From: Gymnopilus junonius | Lineage: Eukaryota > Basidiomycota > Agaricomycetes > Agaricales > Galerinaceae | Length of the DNA stretch: 64,000 bases | Reading direction: 5' to 3' | NCBI GenBank assembly: GCA_015501075.1 | Contig: JADNYJ010000005.1 | Coordinates: 707,677-771,676 of the forward strand | Shown here: positions 12,016 through 22,858 of the stretch, piece after piece | Layout of the letters: each line of letters starts with the position of its first letter | Position numbering within the stretch: the stretch's first letter is position 1 | Translations under genes and position numbers: made by a program | Notes under the pieces: generated by a model | The model's input: the letters and a program-made list of their open reading frames with translations, nothing else | Told to the model about the DNA's origin: nothing | The model's database searches: none

Positions 12016-12109
12016 GAAAACCAGGGCGTGAAGTGATGGAGAGAAGGGTGTCCCGGATTGCAGAGATTGAGGGAAAACCAGGCGTGAAGAAATGGAGAGA
12101 AGGGTGTCT
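12016..12109. repeat. Two near-identical 35-base direct repeats
   Basis: The unit beginning AAAACCAGGGCGTGAAG and ending GAGAGAAGGGTGTC occurs at about 12016-12052. It recurs with a one-base gap and a GTG-to-GAA change at about 12074-12109. The copies are 58 bases apart, purine-rich on the plus strand, and in a region with no recognised gene. Confidence 0.7.
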
Positions 12110-12369
12110 ATTGAGGACAACAAGGGGCAGCTTGCTTTGTGGGTGGGCAGCCAGAAAGGGAAGGCGCCAAATCGGGTGGAGGGGCGGTGTGACAGGGCGT
12201 TTGTCAGCGGGGGATGAGTTAGCGGAGTGTGACAGTACGCCGTTTATATGATCTCTCTTTTGTCCACTCATTATGCCTTATACTTAAGTTGAACGGTCTA
12301 TCCCAACTCCCCGCTTTGTCTTTCTCCTTGCACCACCACTGTTCTTGGCCCACACCACTCTGCCAATGA

Positions 12370-13024
12370 TTGCCCCGCAGCCCTTACTCGCACCGCCCAC
12401 CCGGGCCCATCCCATCCCACAATTTACGGTGCGCCCCTTTTGGCCCCTTTGCTCTGCCCTGGCGCTCATCCTTTCCTTTCCAGCCCTTTGAGCCCCTCAG
12501 ATCACCCATCCATCTCGCTGACTCCTCTATCATCGCCCCACCGCACTCACAAGTAAGTCGCGTCAGTCGCGCCCAATTTAGCCTTATTGACGCGTATCCA
12601 GACCTGCACTTCGAGCTCTCGTCGACGGTCAAAGGCCACTTCCCATTCAACGCGTCGTCGCCGCTTAGCCCCGCGCATTCCGTGTCCCCCGTCACATTCA
12701 TTTGACGATCTGCCATGGATATCCACCCTAGATGCGGCCCCAGAGCTCCTCAACCCATGGGACATTGCAGATCTCTCCCTCATTCCCTTGGATGATTCAC
12801 CCTCATCTGGCCCGGGTCCCGTTCGCCGGAGAAAGACATCGCTGCGATCAAGCCCCGTTGCTTCTTCCAAGAGTCACCCTCCCATATCACCTGGATCCCC
12901 ACTTCCTATTCGCGACACCTCTCTCCTATCTACGCCCTCTGTATCAACACCCCGGTCTCGTTTCCTACCCTCCCGAGTCTTATTCCATAACCTCATGCCA
13001 GTCTCCTGCGACTCCCCCTTCTAA
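12370..13024 (+). CDS. Hypothetical Ser/Pro-rich protein
   Basis: Two overlapping plus-strand frames look like one coding stretch split by a one-base shift near 12700. The first reads QFSLIDAYPDLHFELSSTVK and the second DDLPWISTLDAAPELLNPWD, then a low-complexity Ser/Pro/Arg tail (SPSSGPGPVRRRKTSLRSSP) to a stop at 13024. The strand is strongly pyrimidine-rich from about 12300 to 13930, as expected if a plus-strand transcript with a long 3' UTR lies here. No known domain was recognised. The start codon, exon number and even coding status are uncertain. Confidence 0.33.
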
Positions 13025-13061
13025 ACAGTCCATTCCACCATCATTGTATCACCAGCTTTGA

Positions 13062-14247
13062 ACGTCAAACCTCTGAGTTATTACTGCCTTTCGAAATTTG
13101 CTCGTTTCGCGACATTCCAATTCGGCTTTTCACCTCCTAACTAATCAATCCAAATCAGATCCGCGTGTTATCACTCTATACGCCTTGCTATTAACAATTC
13201 TGCTACACACGCCAAACGCCGCCTCGATTCCATTCTGCTTTAGCTTCAATTAACGCTTTCAACAACGCGCCTTATTTAAATCTGCATTCACGACCCATTG
13301 CACGCTACATAACATCAGCATACTCTGACAAGACCATCGGCCGACAATCGCAACCAATCCATGTCCAATCAACCTATCATAGCTGTCCTCGTTCAACCGC
13401 TTATACTTTACTGTACTCTGCATCACGAAATTTTTTCGCCGCCTTTAAAATGATCCGATCTCCATTTAATATTGATTTATGTCTTTTTTTTTTGCTCGCA
13501 TCGCCAGCCTGTTCGTATCTATTTGCTTTCTGATCTACGCCTTTCTTCTGTCGATGCCATCTTTCCCAATTTGTTTGTACTTTCTTTCTTTCTCGCAGGT
13601 CTTAAATTTTCTGCACCCCGTATCAGCATCCGAAATGTCTTCCTCGCTGTCCTCGACTCCCAGCTTTCCACGCTTTCCGTCTTTTTTAATTAGTCTCCAT
13701 AGCTTCCTTTTAAAAAATTTATTGCCTCATGGACGATGATTTGATTCCAGAAACTTTGCTTTGACTCCACATTTCATGCAGCTCCTTTCTATTTAGGGGC
13801 TTTTATAAAAGCTTGATGTCTTTCGTTCCGACTGCCCCCGATTTCCGCCGTTCGTGCAATCCTCTCCTTTGAAACTTTTACCTATCTGATAGCCCCTCGT
13901 TTGGACTATTGTACCCTGTATGTATGTACACCAGCTAAATCGAGTTATCTCCTGCAAGCAACGACTTATTTTTGGCGGTGATCAAGATGTCATAGATTGG
14001 GCGCCAGGCTAAACCAAGCGCTAACTGCATCACTCTAAGTCGACGCCCTGCCCACGTTCTTCAGGAAGTACGTGGTTTCTCATCTAGAACTGAAAAGGTC
14101 GGCCACGAAAGACATATGCCAGCTCAACGGATGCTACGTTGCAAAAAAGAGTGACGGTGACGAAATTGATGTGATGAGATAAAAAGGATGCTAATTCCAG
14201 GGTCGAGTCACATCTAAAGCTGTCTTGACTTTCAAAATTCCAACTTG
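13062..14247 (+). other. Pyrimidine-rich non-coding stretch upstream of SER1
   Basis: This stretch of T/C-biased plus-strand sequence has only short open frames that look like low-complexity translations of T-rich DNA. It may hold the 3' UTR of the preceding hypothetical gene and the SER1 promoter. Nothing else was seen. Confidence 0.45.
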
Positions 14248-15588
14248 ATGCAACTGACCAACCAGCCTCAGGCCAACACCGCTATGGAAGCAGAGTCTCG
14301 CGTTATCAACTTTGGTGCTGGCCCCTCTGCATTGCCCGATCCCGTCCTTGAGGAGGCAGCGAAAGGACTGCTCAACTTCAACAACACAGGCATTGGCATC
14401 GCCGAGATCTCTCATCGCTCAAAGAGTTCGCGGCATACATAAACAGCGTGGAAGTGCTGATCAGGGACCAGCTCCGTGTCCCGCCTACCCATTCCATCCT
14501 CTTCCTCCAAGGAGGAGGTACGGCGCAGTTCTCGGCCGTGGTGCTCAACATGCTCGCACGCCATCGACTCTTGTACCCCGACCTTCCGGATGAGGAGCGC
14601 GTGATGGATTATGTCCTCACTGGATCGTGGAGCAAGGCAGCAGTGCAGGAGGCTGCCCGTCTAGCCAATGGAACCACGGTGAACATCGCTGCGGACGCAC
14701 GTACACTTTCGCCTGACGGCAAGTCGTTCGACCGGGTCCCCCCGCATGACGCGTACAAGTTCTCAGAGAACCCTGCGCTGATATATTACTGCGAGAACGA
14801 GACCGTTAGTGGTGTCGAGTTCTCGCATAACGAGAAGGACCCAGAGAGCTTCCCCTTTGAACTTCTCCCGCAGAACACCCTCCTCCCTCTCGTTGCAGAT
14901 TATTCCTCCTCCTTCATGTCGCGGCCTATCCCGCGCCTGGCAGACCACGCTATCATCTACGCTGGGGCGCAGAAAAACCTGGGTCCTGCAGGGTTGACTA
15001 TCGTCATCGTGCGCCAGGATTGCATCGTCGACGTGGACGCCGCTGCCAAACTCGGGGCTATTCCCGTACCCATCGGACTGTCCTACAAAATCTACGCGGA
15101 GAAGCAGAACATGCCCAACACTCCACCTGTGTTTGCGATCTACGTTACTGGGCTTGTCCTCAAGCGGAATGCGGAGTTGGGTGGGCTGGCGTATTATGAG
15201 GCGGCGAATAAGAGGAAGCAGGAGAAGTTGTACGAGGTTTTGAGGGAGGGTGAGCAAAAGGGGGTTCTGAGACCCTTTGTTAGGCCTGGTAGTGGAAGTT
15301 GGATGAATGTCGTTTTTGAAGTTCTGGGTGAGGGGGCTGAGGCTCGCTTTTTGACTGGTGCTGAAGCCAATGGTATGAAAGGCCTCAAAGGTCACCGGTG
15401 TGTTGGTTTTACATATACCTCAACTGCACTACACTAACTTTTCCTCTTTCAGTTCGGTTGGCGGCATCCGCGTTTCACTCTACAATGCCGTTACCGAAGA
15501 ACAAGTTGACAAGGTCGTCGCCTACATTCGAAAATTCATTGCGGAGACCCAGTCGCCTTTAATTTCCGAAACCGTACAAGACGAGTGA
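14248..15588 (+). CDS. ser1: Phosphoserine aminotransferase (one frame break)
   Basis: This PLP enzyme converts 3-phosphohydroxypyruvate plus glutamate to phosphoserine in serine synthesis. The frame starts [20 protein letters not shown]; the ATG at 14284 is an alternative start. Family motifs are [45 protein letters not shown] and [14 protein letters not shown] with the PLP-binding lysine. An intron near 15397-15452 joins KGHR to [13 protein letters not shown]. After HRSK (about 14424) the frame shifts by one missing base: the conserved continuation [17 protein letters not shown] is encoded in the overlapping frame. Everything else is intact, so a single-base sequence error is as likely as a real lesion. 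Confidence 0.93.
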
Positions 15589-15990
15589 TATCATCACTAC
15601 GTACGACAAGCTTGTCCTCCAACATCGTATCACTACTCAGCACAACGGCCCCTTCAACTGTGGTCACACTATTAACTATCCCCTTTTTTCCCTCTTCCAT
15701 CGTTACTGCCACAAAAGTATCTCCTTACGTGGACGTTTAATTTCTTTTATGGATTTTGTAACTATTCCGGGCATTCATCTGTCCTTTGTAGCATAGGTAC
15801 ATATTTTACCAAGGTCCTGACTTCAAATAAAACATTATTCTTATTTGTATAACTACAATGCTGCATTTAATTATACTTGCGTTATTTCTATCACTCGGCA
15901 TCGGCTATCTGAGTGGGGGCTTGGATGTGCGGTTACCGTCGAATTTTGGTCGAAGTGTCTATGTTGCATTAACCTTAGTGAAGTTTTAAG
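15589..15990 (+). other. SER1 3' flank
   Basis: This T-rich sequence has AATAAA-like stretches (near 15825) that fit a polyadenylation region. No gene was seen before the tRNA. Confidence 0.4.
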
Positions 15991-16086
15991 GTCACTTTGC
16001 CGGAGTGGTTAACGGGATCGCCTGCTACCCTGTAGTAGTTCAGCGGTTGGTCTTTGACCGCGAGTGTTCGAATCGCTCAGGTGACG
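15991..16086 (+). tRNA. tRNA-Ser(GCU) with 14-base intron
   Basis: The sequence folds as a class II tRNA. The acceptor stem is GTCACTT/AGGTGAC. The anticodon stem is ATCGC/GCGGT with loop CT-GCT-A. The long variable arm has a GGTC/GACC stem, and the T-arm is GAGTG-TTCGAAT-CGCTC. The intron at 16028-16041 lies one base 3' of the anticodon, the standard eukaryotic position. The discriminator base is G (16086). A run of T from about 16089 is the RNA polymerase III terminator. Confidence 0.93.
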
Positions 16087-16110
16087 CATTTTTTTTTTTT
16101 TTAGTAGCCG
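16087..16110 (+). terminator. Pol III T-run terminator of tRNA-Ser
   Basis: An uninterrupted T tract of more than ten bases begins three bases after the mature tRNA 3' end. Confidence 0.8.
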
Positions 16111-16382
16111 CAGTAGCTTCCTATTTTAATCACTGACCAAGGTTGGACCACCGATTAACTATGTAGTTCAAGAAGCCAATAATGGTACTTATGGTCACAA
16201 CGAAAACATTTTTCCAAGCTAATCATAAATCATATCATAACATATTCATAATTCACAGCACGAGACCAAGAGAGAGAAACAGTCTCCTTAAAAAACGCTA
16301 CTGCGAGCTTTATATTTCCGAACGGCAGACAATTCTTGGGAGCGTTTAAGACGAGCTTCTCCTGATATAAGGATGTCAGTCT

Positions 16383-17407
16383 TCAATAATGCACGCCGTG
16401 CAGGTCAGGGGACGTACTGCGAGCTGTATTGGAATCTTCTCCAGCATCCAGCCGACGACGACTCTCCCGGAGAATCTCGCTGACGCGTTCACTTGCAGCG
16501 GTCAGTGTGGTGAAATTGACTTCTTTCATATTTCTTGTGGGTCGCAATGCTGGGCTTGTGAATGGGGCCTTGTTCAAGCTAGGTGAAGGTGCATCCTACA
16601 GGTAGAAATAGGTCATAGCCATGAGAAGCGAAATAAGCAGCAGATTCGAGAGGGTACCCACAGAGAAAATGGAGAAGTCAAGCATTCGAGAGTCGACTGA
16701 ACACAAGGTGGTGTCCCCGTCATCTGAGAAGTCCTGCGCTGGAGTAAAAGCGCTTTCGGAGACGTTCCTGAAGAAATTTCAATCACTGTGGGGATGATGT
16801 CTTCGAGCATGACGACTCCCACTTGCCTCATGGACATCATCGGTACTTCCTTCTCCAAAAAGCGCTGCAGGCCGAAGTACTCCTCTGGCTCCAGCAACCA
16901 AGCTATGGATAGAACAAAAGAAGGGGCCGTGTCAGCCTCCATTCTTTTTCAATGAAATGGAAGATAGTTCACCCACATCGAATGTCTCTCGGACGCCTTA
17001 TCGAAGCTGCACTCCTACGCTGCCGTTGACAAACGCACTTTGTCTCACTGCCAACCATGATGGAAAGCGATCGTGCATAATAAGGAACCGAGCTGCTGTT
17101 CCAAGGGCGACAAAAGACAGAGCTGTTCCAGTTGGGAGGCGGGACGGGCACACTGAGACAAGCTTTAGCCACTGCAGAGCGTACTAATCGAGCGGTGATT
17201 TCGAGAGCAAGCCAAATGAGGTCGAACAGGAGGGTCATGGCTCCGGTCATGAACGGACGAGAGCAGCGTTCGGTATGAACGCCTGGAGCGCAAATGACCG
17301 GAGCGAATTGGACTAGGAAAGAATTTTATATTTCAGGTACTTTGTGCTGGAACTAGACCGGGTAGGAACACATTCGAAAGGCGACGAGACGCCCATAGTC
17401 AGCCATG
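16383..17407 (-). CDS. Predicted multi-pass membrane protein, family not recognised
   Basis: Minus-strand exons encode membrane-like segments separated by probable introns. These are MTGAMTLLFDLIWLALEI (about 17250), LSFVALGTAARFLIMHDRF (about 17130-17080), FSIFSVGTLSNLLLISLLMA (about 16670) and a polar tail MKEVNFTTLTAASERVSEIL ending at 16383. The first exon may start at the ATG at 17407. Exon borders are not certain, and parts of the middle read best in different frames. I do not recognise the family; a fungal integral membrane protein with a cytosolic C-terminus is the most that can be said. Confidence 0.4.
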
Positions 17408-17622
17408 GCAGCGCTAAAGAAGACTTTGATCGTTCTTGTTCCTGAACTCGAGTATAACAAACAATTCCGACAAAGACAAAGGAGCCCCGATCTCTGAAGT
17501 AAAAAGGTTAAGAAATTAGAAGTGTGAGAGACAGAGTAGGCATATTGTCACCAATATGCGATGATATAAGGAGAGGTCTTGGTACGTCGGATTGTATTAT
17601 TTTAACTTTATTTCAAAATATG

Positions 17623-17714
17623 TGCCCCATGGCTGAGTTGGTTACAGCGTCCGACTGTTAAGATCACACAATCATTACATCGGAAGGTCGTGAGTTCGAG
17701 CCTCACTGGGGCAG
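17623..17714 (+). tRNA. tRNA-Asn(GUU) with 18-base intron
   Basis: The acceptor stem is TGCCCCA/TGGGGCA, the D-arm GCTG/CAGC, the anticodon stem TCCGA/TCGGA with loop CT-GTT-A, and the T-arm GTGAG-TTCGAGC-CTCAC. The intron at 17661-17678 begins one base after the anticodon. The discriminator base is G at 17714. A T6 run (about 17717-17723) ends transcription. Confidence 0.92.
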
Positions 17715-18088
17715 CTGTTTTTTCATTCGATTTATTTTTACTTCGCATTACTTGGGAAACAACATGAGGGAAATCCTTTGGCCCTTTTTCATTTTGGTTT
17801 TGCATGCAACAGTAGAATGGGTATCAACAAGAGTACTAGTCTAGCTCTTAATTTTGCGTCGTATGTTCATGCCACTATGTACTAATCTTCACGGCCACGA
17901 CAGAACACACTGACAGCCTGGTATGTATAAGAAACCTGGCAACTCGCGCTTATTCCTGTAAGGCTATTTATACTGCGTAACGGATGTCAAAGTGATGCGC
18001 AGGCTCCAGGAAGTCAAGTTCATTCTGGGAGGCATAGAGCTCCCTCACGAAGCAGATATTGAGATAACGTAAAGGAGTGTTCGCATTT
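17715..18088. other. Spacer between tRNA-Asn and TRAPPC10 3' end
   Basis: After the Pol III terminator no conserved frame was found. The minus-strand open frame ending at 17968 overlaps the TRAPPC10 tail but lies in another frame. Confidence 0.5.
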
Positions 18089-21000
18089 CTAGCCTGGTCC
18101 CATGCCAACAACAAAGGTCGTGCGTCCGCCCCTTGGAAGGACCAACACTTTCTCCGCTCCATGCGCTTGATAGGTTTCGATGCTTGGTACGGCCATGGAG
18201 CCCATCGTAATTGTGCCTGCTATAGGCAGGGCCGCTACGGTAACCTTTGGCAGAGAAAATTCTCCGTGGTGAAGGGCGATCAAAGTGATTGGTACAGTGT
18301 GCGTTGCTCCATCCTGCAATAATGGACGTAAACGATTAGCAATCCATTGCTACTGATCAGGCGCCGAAATACTGCACCTTAGCAATGAAGTCCCCTCTCT
18401 TCGGACCACTAACTAGCCATTCACGAACCATCTCCTCGATATTGAAGCGAAGTAGGTATTCCTTATTGGTGTCACTTGGTGTCGAACCCCAATGGAAGGT
18501 CGTCTGTATTGTTAAGTTTGCGGAGATAGGTTGGCCAGCATACAGTGACGACAGTTGACTGTCTTCAGATTCCTTGGCAAAAGGTGTTGAAATAATGCGG
18601 ATAGAAGCTGCAGCGACGACCTTTGGAAGGTTAAATAATGCTTTTAGCATAGCAGTAGGTAGAAACCTTACATTCATGAAAGGCACATCCACTGGTATCT
18701 TTATTTCGCGCCAGAAACCTATTGGTGACTCGGGGTGCCTGTGTTCGGCCAAGCGCTATATAGAAAAATAGGTTTAGGCAGTAAAGACTCCTCGCAACGA
18801 TGCCACCGACCTTCCTCGCCTCTTTGAACAGATCAGAGATTTCGCCACTTTGCTTGTCCAGCTTTGCGGGCTCTGGGACATTCAGCTCCCCAGTAATCCC
18901 ATACATATCCACCCATGCAGCATCGCTCTCGAGAGCATCTATAAGCTTGCTCACAACGGTGATGCGATGATGTGGACTCGAATCATTTTCCTCTATGATA
19001 GTCCGGACCTCACTCTCAATTATAGATTCAACCTCTGGGCGGAATGTCACCATCAGATGCCTCTATATAAACGATATGTGGTCACCTTCTCGTAACATCC
19101 TATACTTGATGTTCAACGTAAGCGACTCCCGCACTTTTCCAGATAAATTTATTAGAAGTGAATATGTGACAATGAAAACCCGAATACCTGGTCCGTTCGA
19201 AGAGTCAAGACTAAACAAGAAATTGGCTGGTAGCACAGGTGTAACGGTCTAAGTTTGTCAGACGATGAGTACAGTATCAAATAAAGGACCTACCACCACC
19301 CGACGCTTCTTCATAGCTGGCTGTATGGTTACACCATCTAGACCATCTGGAGGTAGATCCAACCTTGCGTCTGAGATACGAACATGCTGATGACTTGTGG
19401 TTGACACAGTAAACTTGGATATTAATCTATGGTATGCATTAGACATATCACTAAAGTAAACCGTTATACGTTACCTTGTCCCGCGGAAGAAGTCCTCGAC
19501 ATTCACAGAGATGGGTAAAGTGGTGATAAGGATCCTTGAGAAGTTCGCTATCCGAGTAATGGAGGGTTCGTCCACTGTAACATACTCGACTTCCAGGTTG
19601 ACTTTCTAAACATTAAAGCATTAGGGATAAAAACTTGGGGGAATTTGTGGACGTACCATGGCAGCCAGCGTTGATGCATCGGAGTGAGGAACAAGGAAGG
19701 TGATATCAGAGTCGTCCTCGACATCTTCTATATTGATTCCGCCCTCCATGGCGTTGAAAGTATCAACAGCTTGGTCTTGAAAGGAATGAATAAATTTACA
19801 GTCGACGAACTAAAAGACATGACTTACCCCCGATAATACGGCCTCTTGACATCGAAATGAAACTGAAGGCGACGTCAATCTGATAGTCAATTTGCCAATC
19901 TTGTTCCTTCCTGACGATACTACGACCATAAGGGACTGCGGCTTTCCAAGTTCAACTGTACGACATGCAATTTAGCCATGACATATAGCATATCGACAAG
20001 ATACACACTTCGATTAGACTGAGAAATTCGCACATTGAGCGCAAGTGGGTCGCTGGGAACTCGTACAAGAAGGGGTGCTTGCTGGGTGGACTTGCTAGAT
20101 GCTTTACGATAAGTCCATTGAAGTAGGAGACGCGCTGATCGAACTTCGGTGGATTCGAGCAAAAAAGAACCCGACTTTGAGGTCTGACATATCGATGAGT
20201 ACTTATGGAGCAAGGAAATGGAGAAAAAGGTCACATACAGAGCAAAATAACGTAAAGGTCGACTTTCCGGAGGGACAACCTGATGGTACTTTTGATGTAT
20301 AACGAAATTTCTCAGAATCCCGTCCAATAACTATGACACTGATCTCGTCAACCGGAAAGGCCTGCAGAATTGTTTCAGATAATAAAATACATATATTCAG
20401 CAAACTTACACATGGTAAGTGGTTCGTTACAACCACATCAACGAATGAGCCATCCCACGTCTCAGCCAATTTCGCATGACTCGAGACCTTAATGGATATG
20501 ACAGGGTGATCAGGATGAGCCAAGTCTAAGGATGTCAGTTAGGTTGAATTAAAGGAAGACGAAATGCTAGAGCTTACCACTCTCTAGATTTTCTACCGAA
20601 GTTCTAAGGGAACCAACAAGGCGTGTCACGTAGTCAACTTTATCAGCTTCATGGATCAGCATTTCCGTGTCAGGATGCTCCACGTAGGTCTTCAGAAAGG
20701 ACAAAACGATGTGTATCCACTCCACATTTTTAGGCGTATCTAGGTTCGCATGTGTATCCAAGGCCCTTGAAAGCATGAAAGATTCTAACGACGTCCATAA
20801 ATGAGGGGCGTAATGGGCAGGCAGTGATGTGAAGGTATTAAGGGCAGCGGTAAGGTTTCCGCGATGACTACAACGGCGAAATCAGTCAACAAGTGAGTAG
20901 AATTTTTGCATAAACCTACAGCTCAAGAGCTGCCAAGTTTCCATGAAGTTTAAGAGCAAATTTCCGTCGACCCGACTTGGCATATAGGTCGATAGCACGG

Positions 21001-22623
21001 TTCGTCACGGCAACATACAACTTGTAAAAGGCCTCAGGGGCGTTCACTGCTGCATCTAGTGATTCATTGGAAAAATGTAACTTGGTACCAACCGGCAGGG
21101 ACCTGGATGAGATCAAAGATATGGAGAATGGGGAGGTTCTAGGTAAATGACCAGCTTCAATACCAACGACGTCTAGCTGAACGCAGCATACGCATGAGCA
21201 GTGTGATGAATGGAGAGGAGTAATGACACTACCTGACTACGAGCAAGGTCCAGGAGCTCACCCTTCCCAGCATTCGCGGACCCAGACTTTGATGTATCAA
21301 CCTTGAAAGATGTCGTCCACGTACTTATTTGCTCAACAGCACTGAGAGCCGAAGAATATATCCAGCTTTCGATGAAAAGAGGAGGGAGAGTCGACTAGAG
21401 ATGTTTTGAATAACTGCTGTAGCCCGAGCGCAAATATAATGCTCACTTACCTCAACTTCTCGAAGTCGTTCGCCAAAAGCGCAAAGAAAGTAGCCCACTT
21501 TGGTGGTAATTTCACTCAGTCGACCCAACTTTGCGAGCAACTGACATTGTCGAGCGAGGAGGTATATCCGGAAATCAAAAACAGATATTGTGTTTGCCAA
21601 GATGAGATCTCGATAGGACTTTCTCGTTAACGATAATAAAGGCAATAAATCTTCCTGAGGGTTAGGCTGAATGAGAGACCCAAACCACGACATGTTTTTC
21701 TCCTTTGAGACTTTATAAAACAGAGTTTCCAGTTCATCATATGGAATTAGTGCTTCGTCAAAGAGATTCATGCCCTCGAATGAAGCAGCTAGACTCTCCT
21801 AAGAGTCTGTCAGAATCAATCATGTCAAAACGTGGCGATCGTACCTTCAAAATGAAGAAGGTGCAGAAATTCCAGCCAGGCATTGATTGCTGGTTGTCAG
21901 AACGTTTGACTTCTTCTTGCCGTGCGTCAATAGCGGCATCGAAAGCAAATATCAAGCCCTCCTTCATTCTATTAACAAACTCGGCCCATACCAGAGGCGT
22001 ATCGTTTCCCGTTGCCCAATTTATTTGCACGACGCTAAAAATCCGTTGAGAACTAGTCGGTCGACACAACGGAGTACAATTTACCGATCCCTTTTATCCG
22101 AATTGAAATCCGTCTTCAGCTTATCCAGAACAGAGCCTTTTATTTGAAAGAAGTTTCCACCCGCTTGTCTAGCGGGATCAGGCCGAATAATTTGAAGGAT
22201 TAACCATTCTTGGTTCTTTCGAGAAGTAACCGAGGTATGCCAGTCCTTGATTAGTTTCTTTAGAGTCGTCCGGTAAGTCTCCTGGTCACTATCCTTGAGG
22301 TTTACATCAGGTAAGAGTAAGAAGTATTATAGTTAATCACGTACTTCACAATGCACGATATATATGTGCAATAGTGGTTTCTCTAGCAAAGTGACAGGGA
22401 CTTGCGTGTGCTCGTCACGTAGAGCTTCGAAAGGTACAAGAGAGACATCCAGTTCTTGAATGGTCTTAACAGATCCTCTGGACGCTGCCTTCCAATGTAT
22501 ATTTCGTAAAGGTAATTGAGCCAGTAAAGCAGCATGAACTTTGTTCCAATTTGGAGATGCAAGGAATAACGGAGGCGCCGTGAACGAAATCAGAGCCCGT
22601 TGACTTGACGATGACGAGGACAT
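18089..22623 (-). CDS. trs130: TRAPP II subunit TRAPPC10 / Trs130
   Basis: TRAPPC10 is a subunit of TRAPP II, the exchange factor for Rab11/Ypt31 at the late Golgi. The N-terminus reads ISFTAPPLFLASPNWNKVHA and LLAQLPLRNIHWKAASRG, with IQELDVSLVPFEALRDEHTQ. Later exons keep RQEEVKRSDNQQSMPGWNFC and TFFILK and FDEALIPYDELETLFYK, typical of the family's N-terminal half. The middle (about 21100-20570) is helical, and the C-terminal half is beta-rich (VSSHAKLAETWDGSFVDVVV). The end is LPRGGRTTFVVGMGPG at 18089. The gene has more than a dozen short introns over 4.5 kb, and I saw no frame break in the conserved parts checked. It is divergent from RRP3, with 235 bases between start codons. Confidence 0.9.
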
Positions 22624-22858
22624 GTTGGCCGTTGGCGAGAATGCGACACTCTTTTCCTATCTATTAAGTATTCAAGACGGACGCGCCCAGAGAAATAAGT
22701 TGTTGGAGAATGTTCCAGTATTGGCGATGGCGTATGTATGTAAGTAGCACCGACGGGTGATCGCCCCGCAGGTCGAGATGATCGTGGGAACACGATTCGG
22801 AAACTTTTTGGACGACTACAAGTTGTACCAATTTCTTGTATCTCATCCTTACTCCAAA

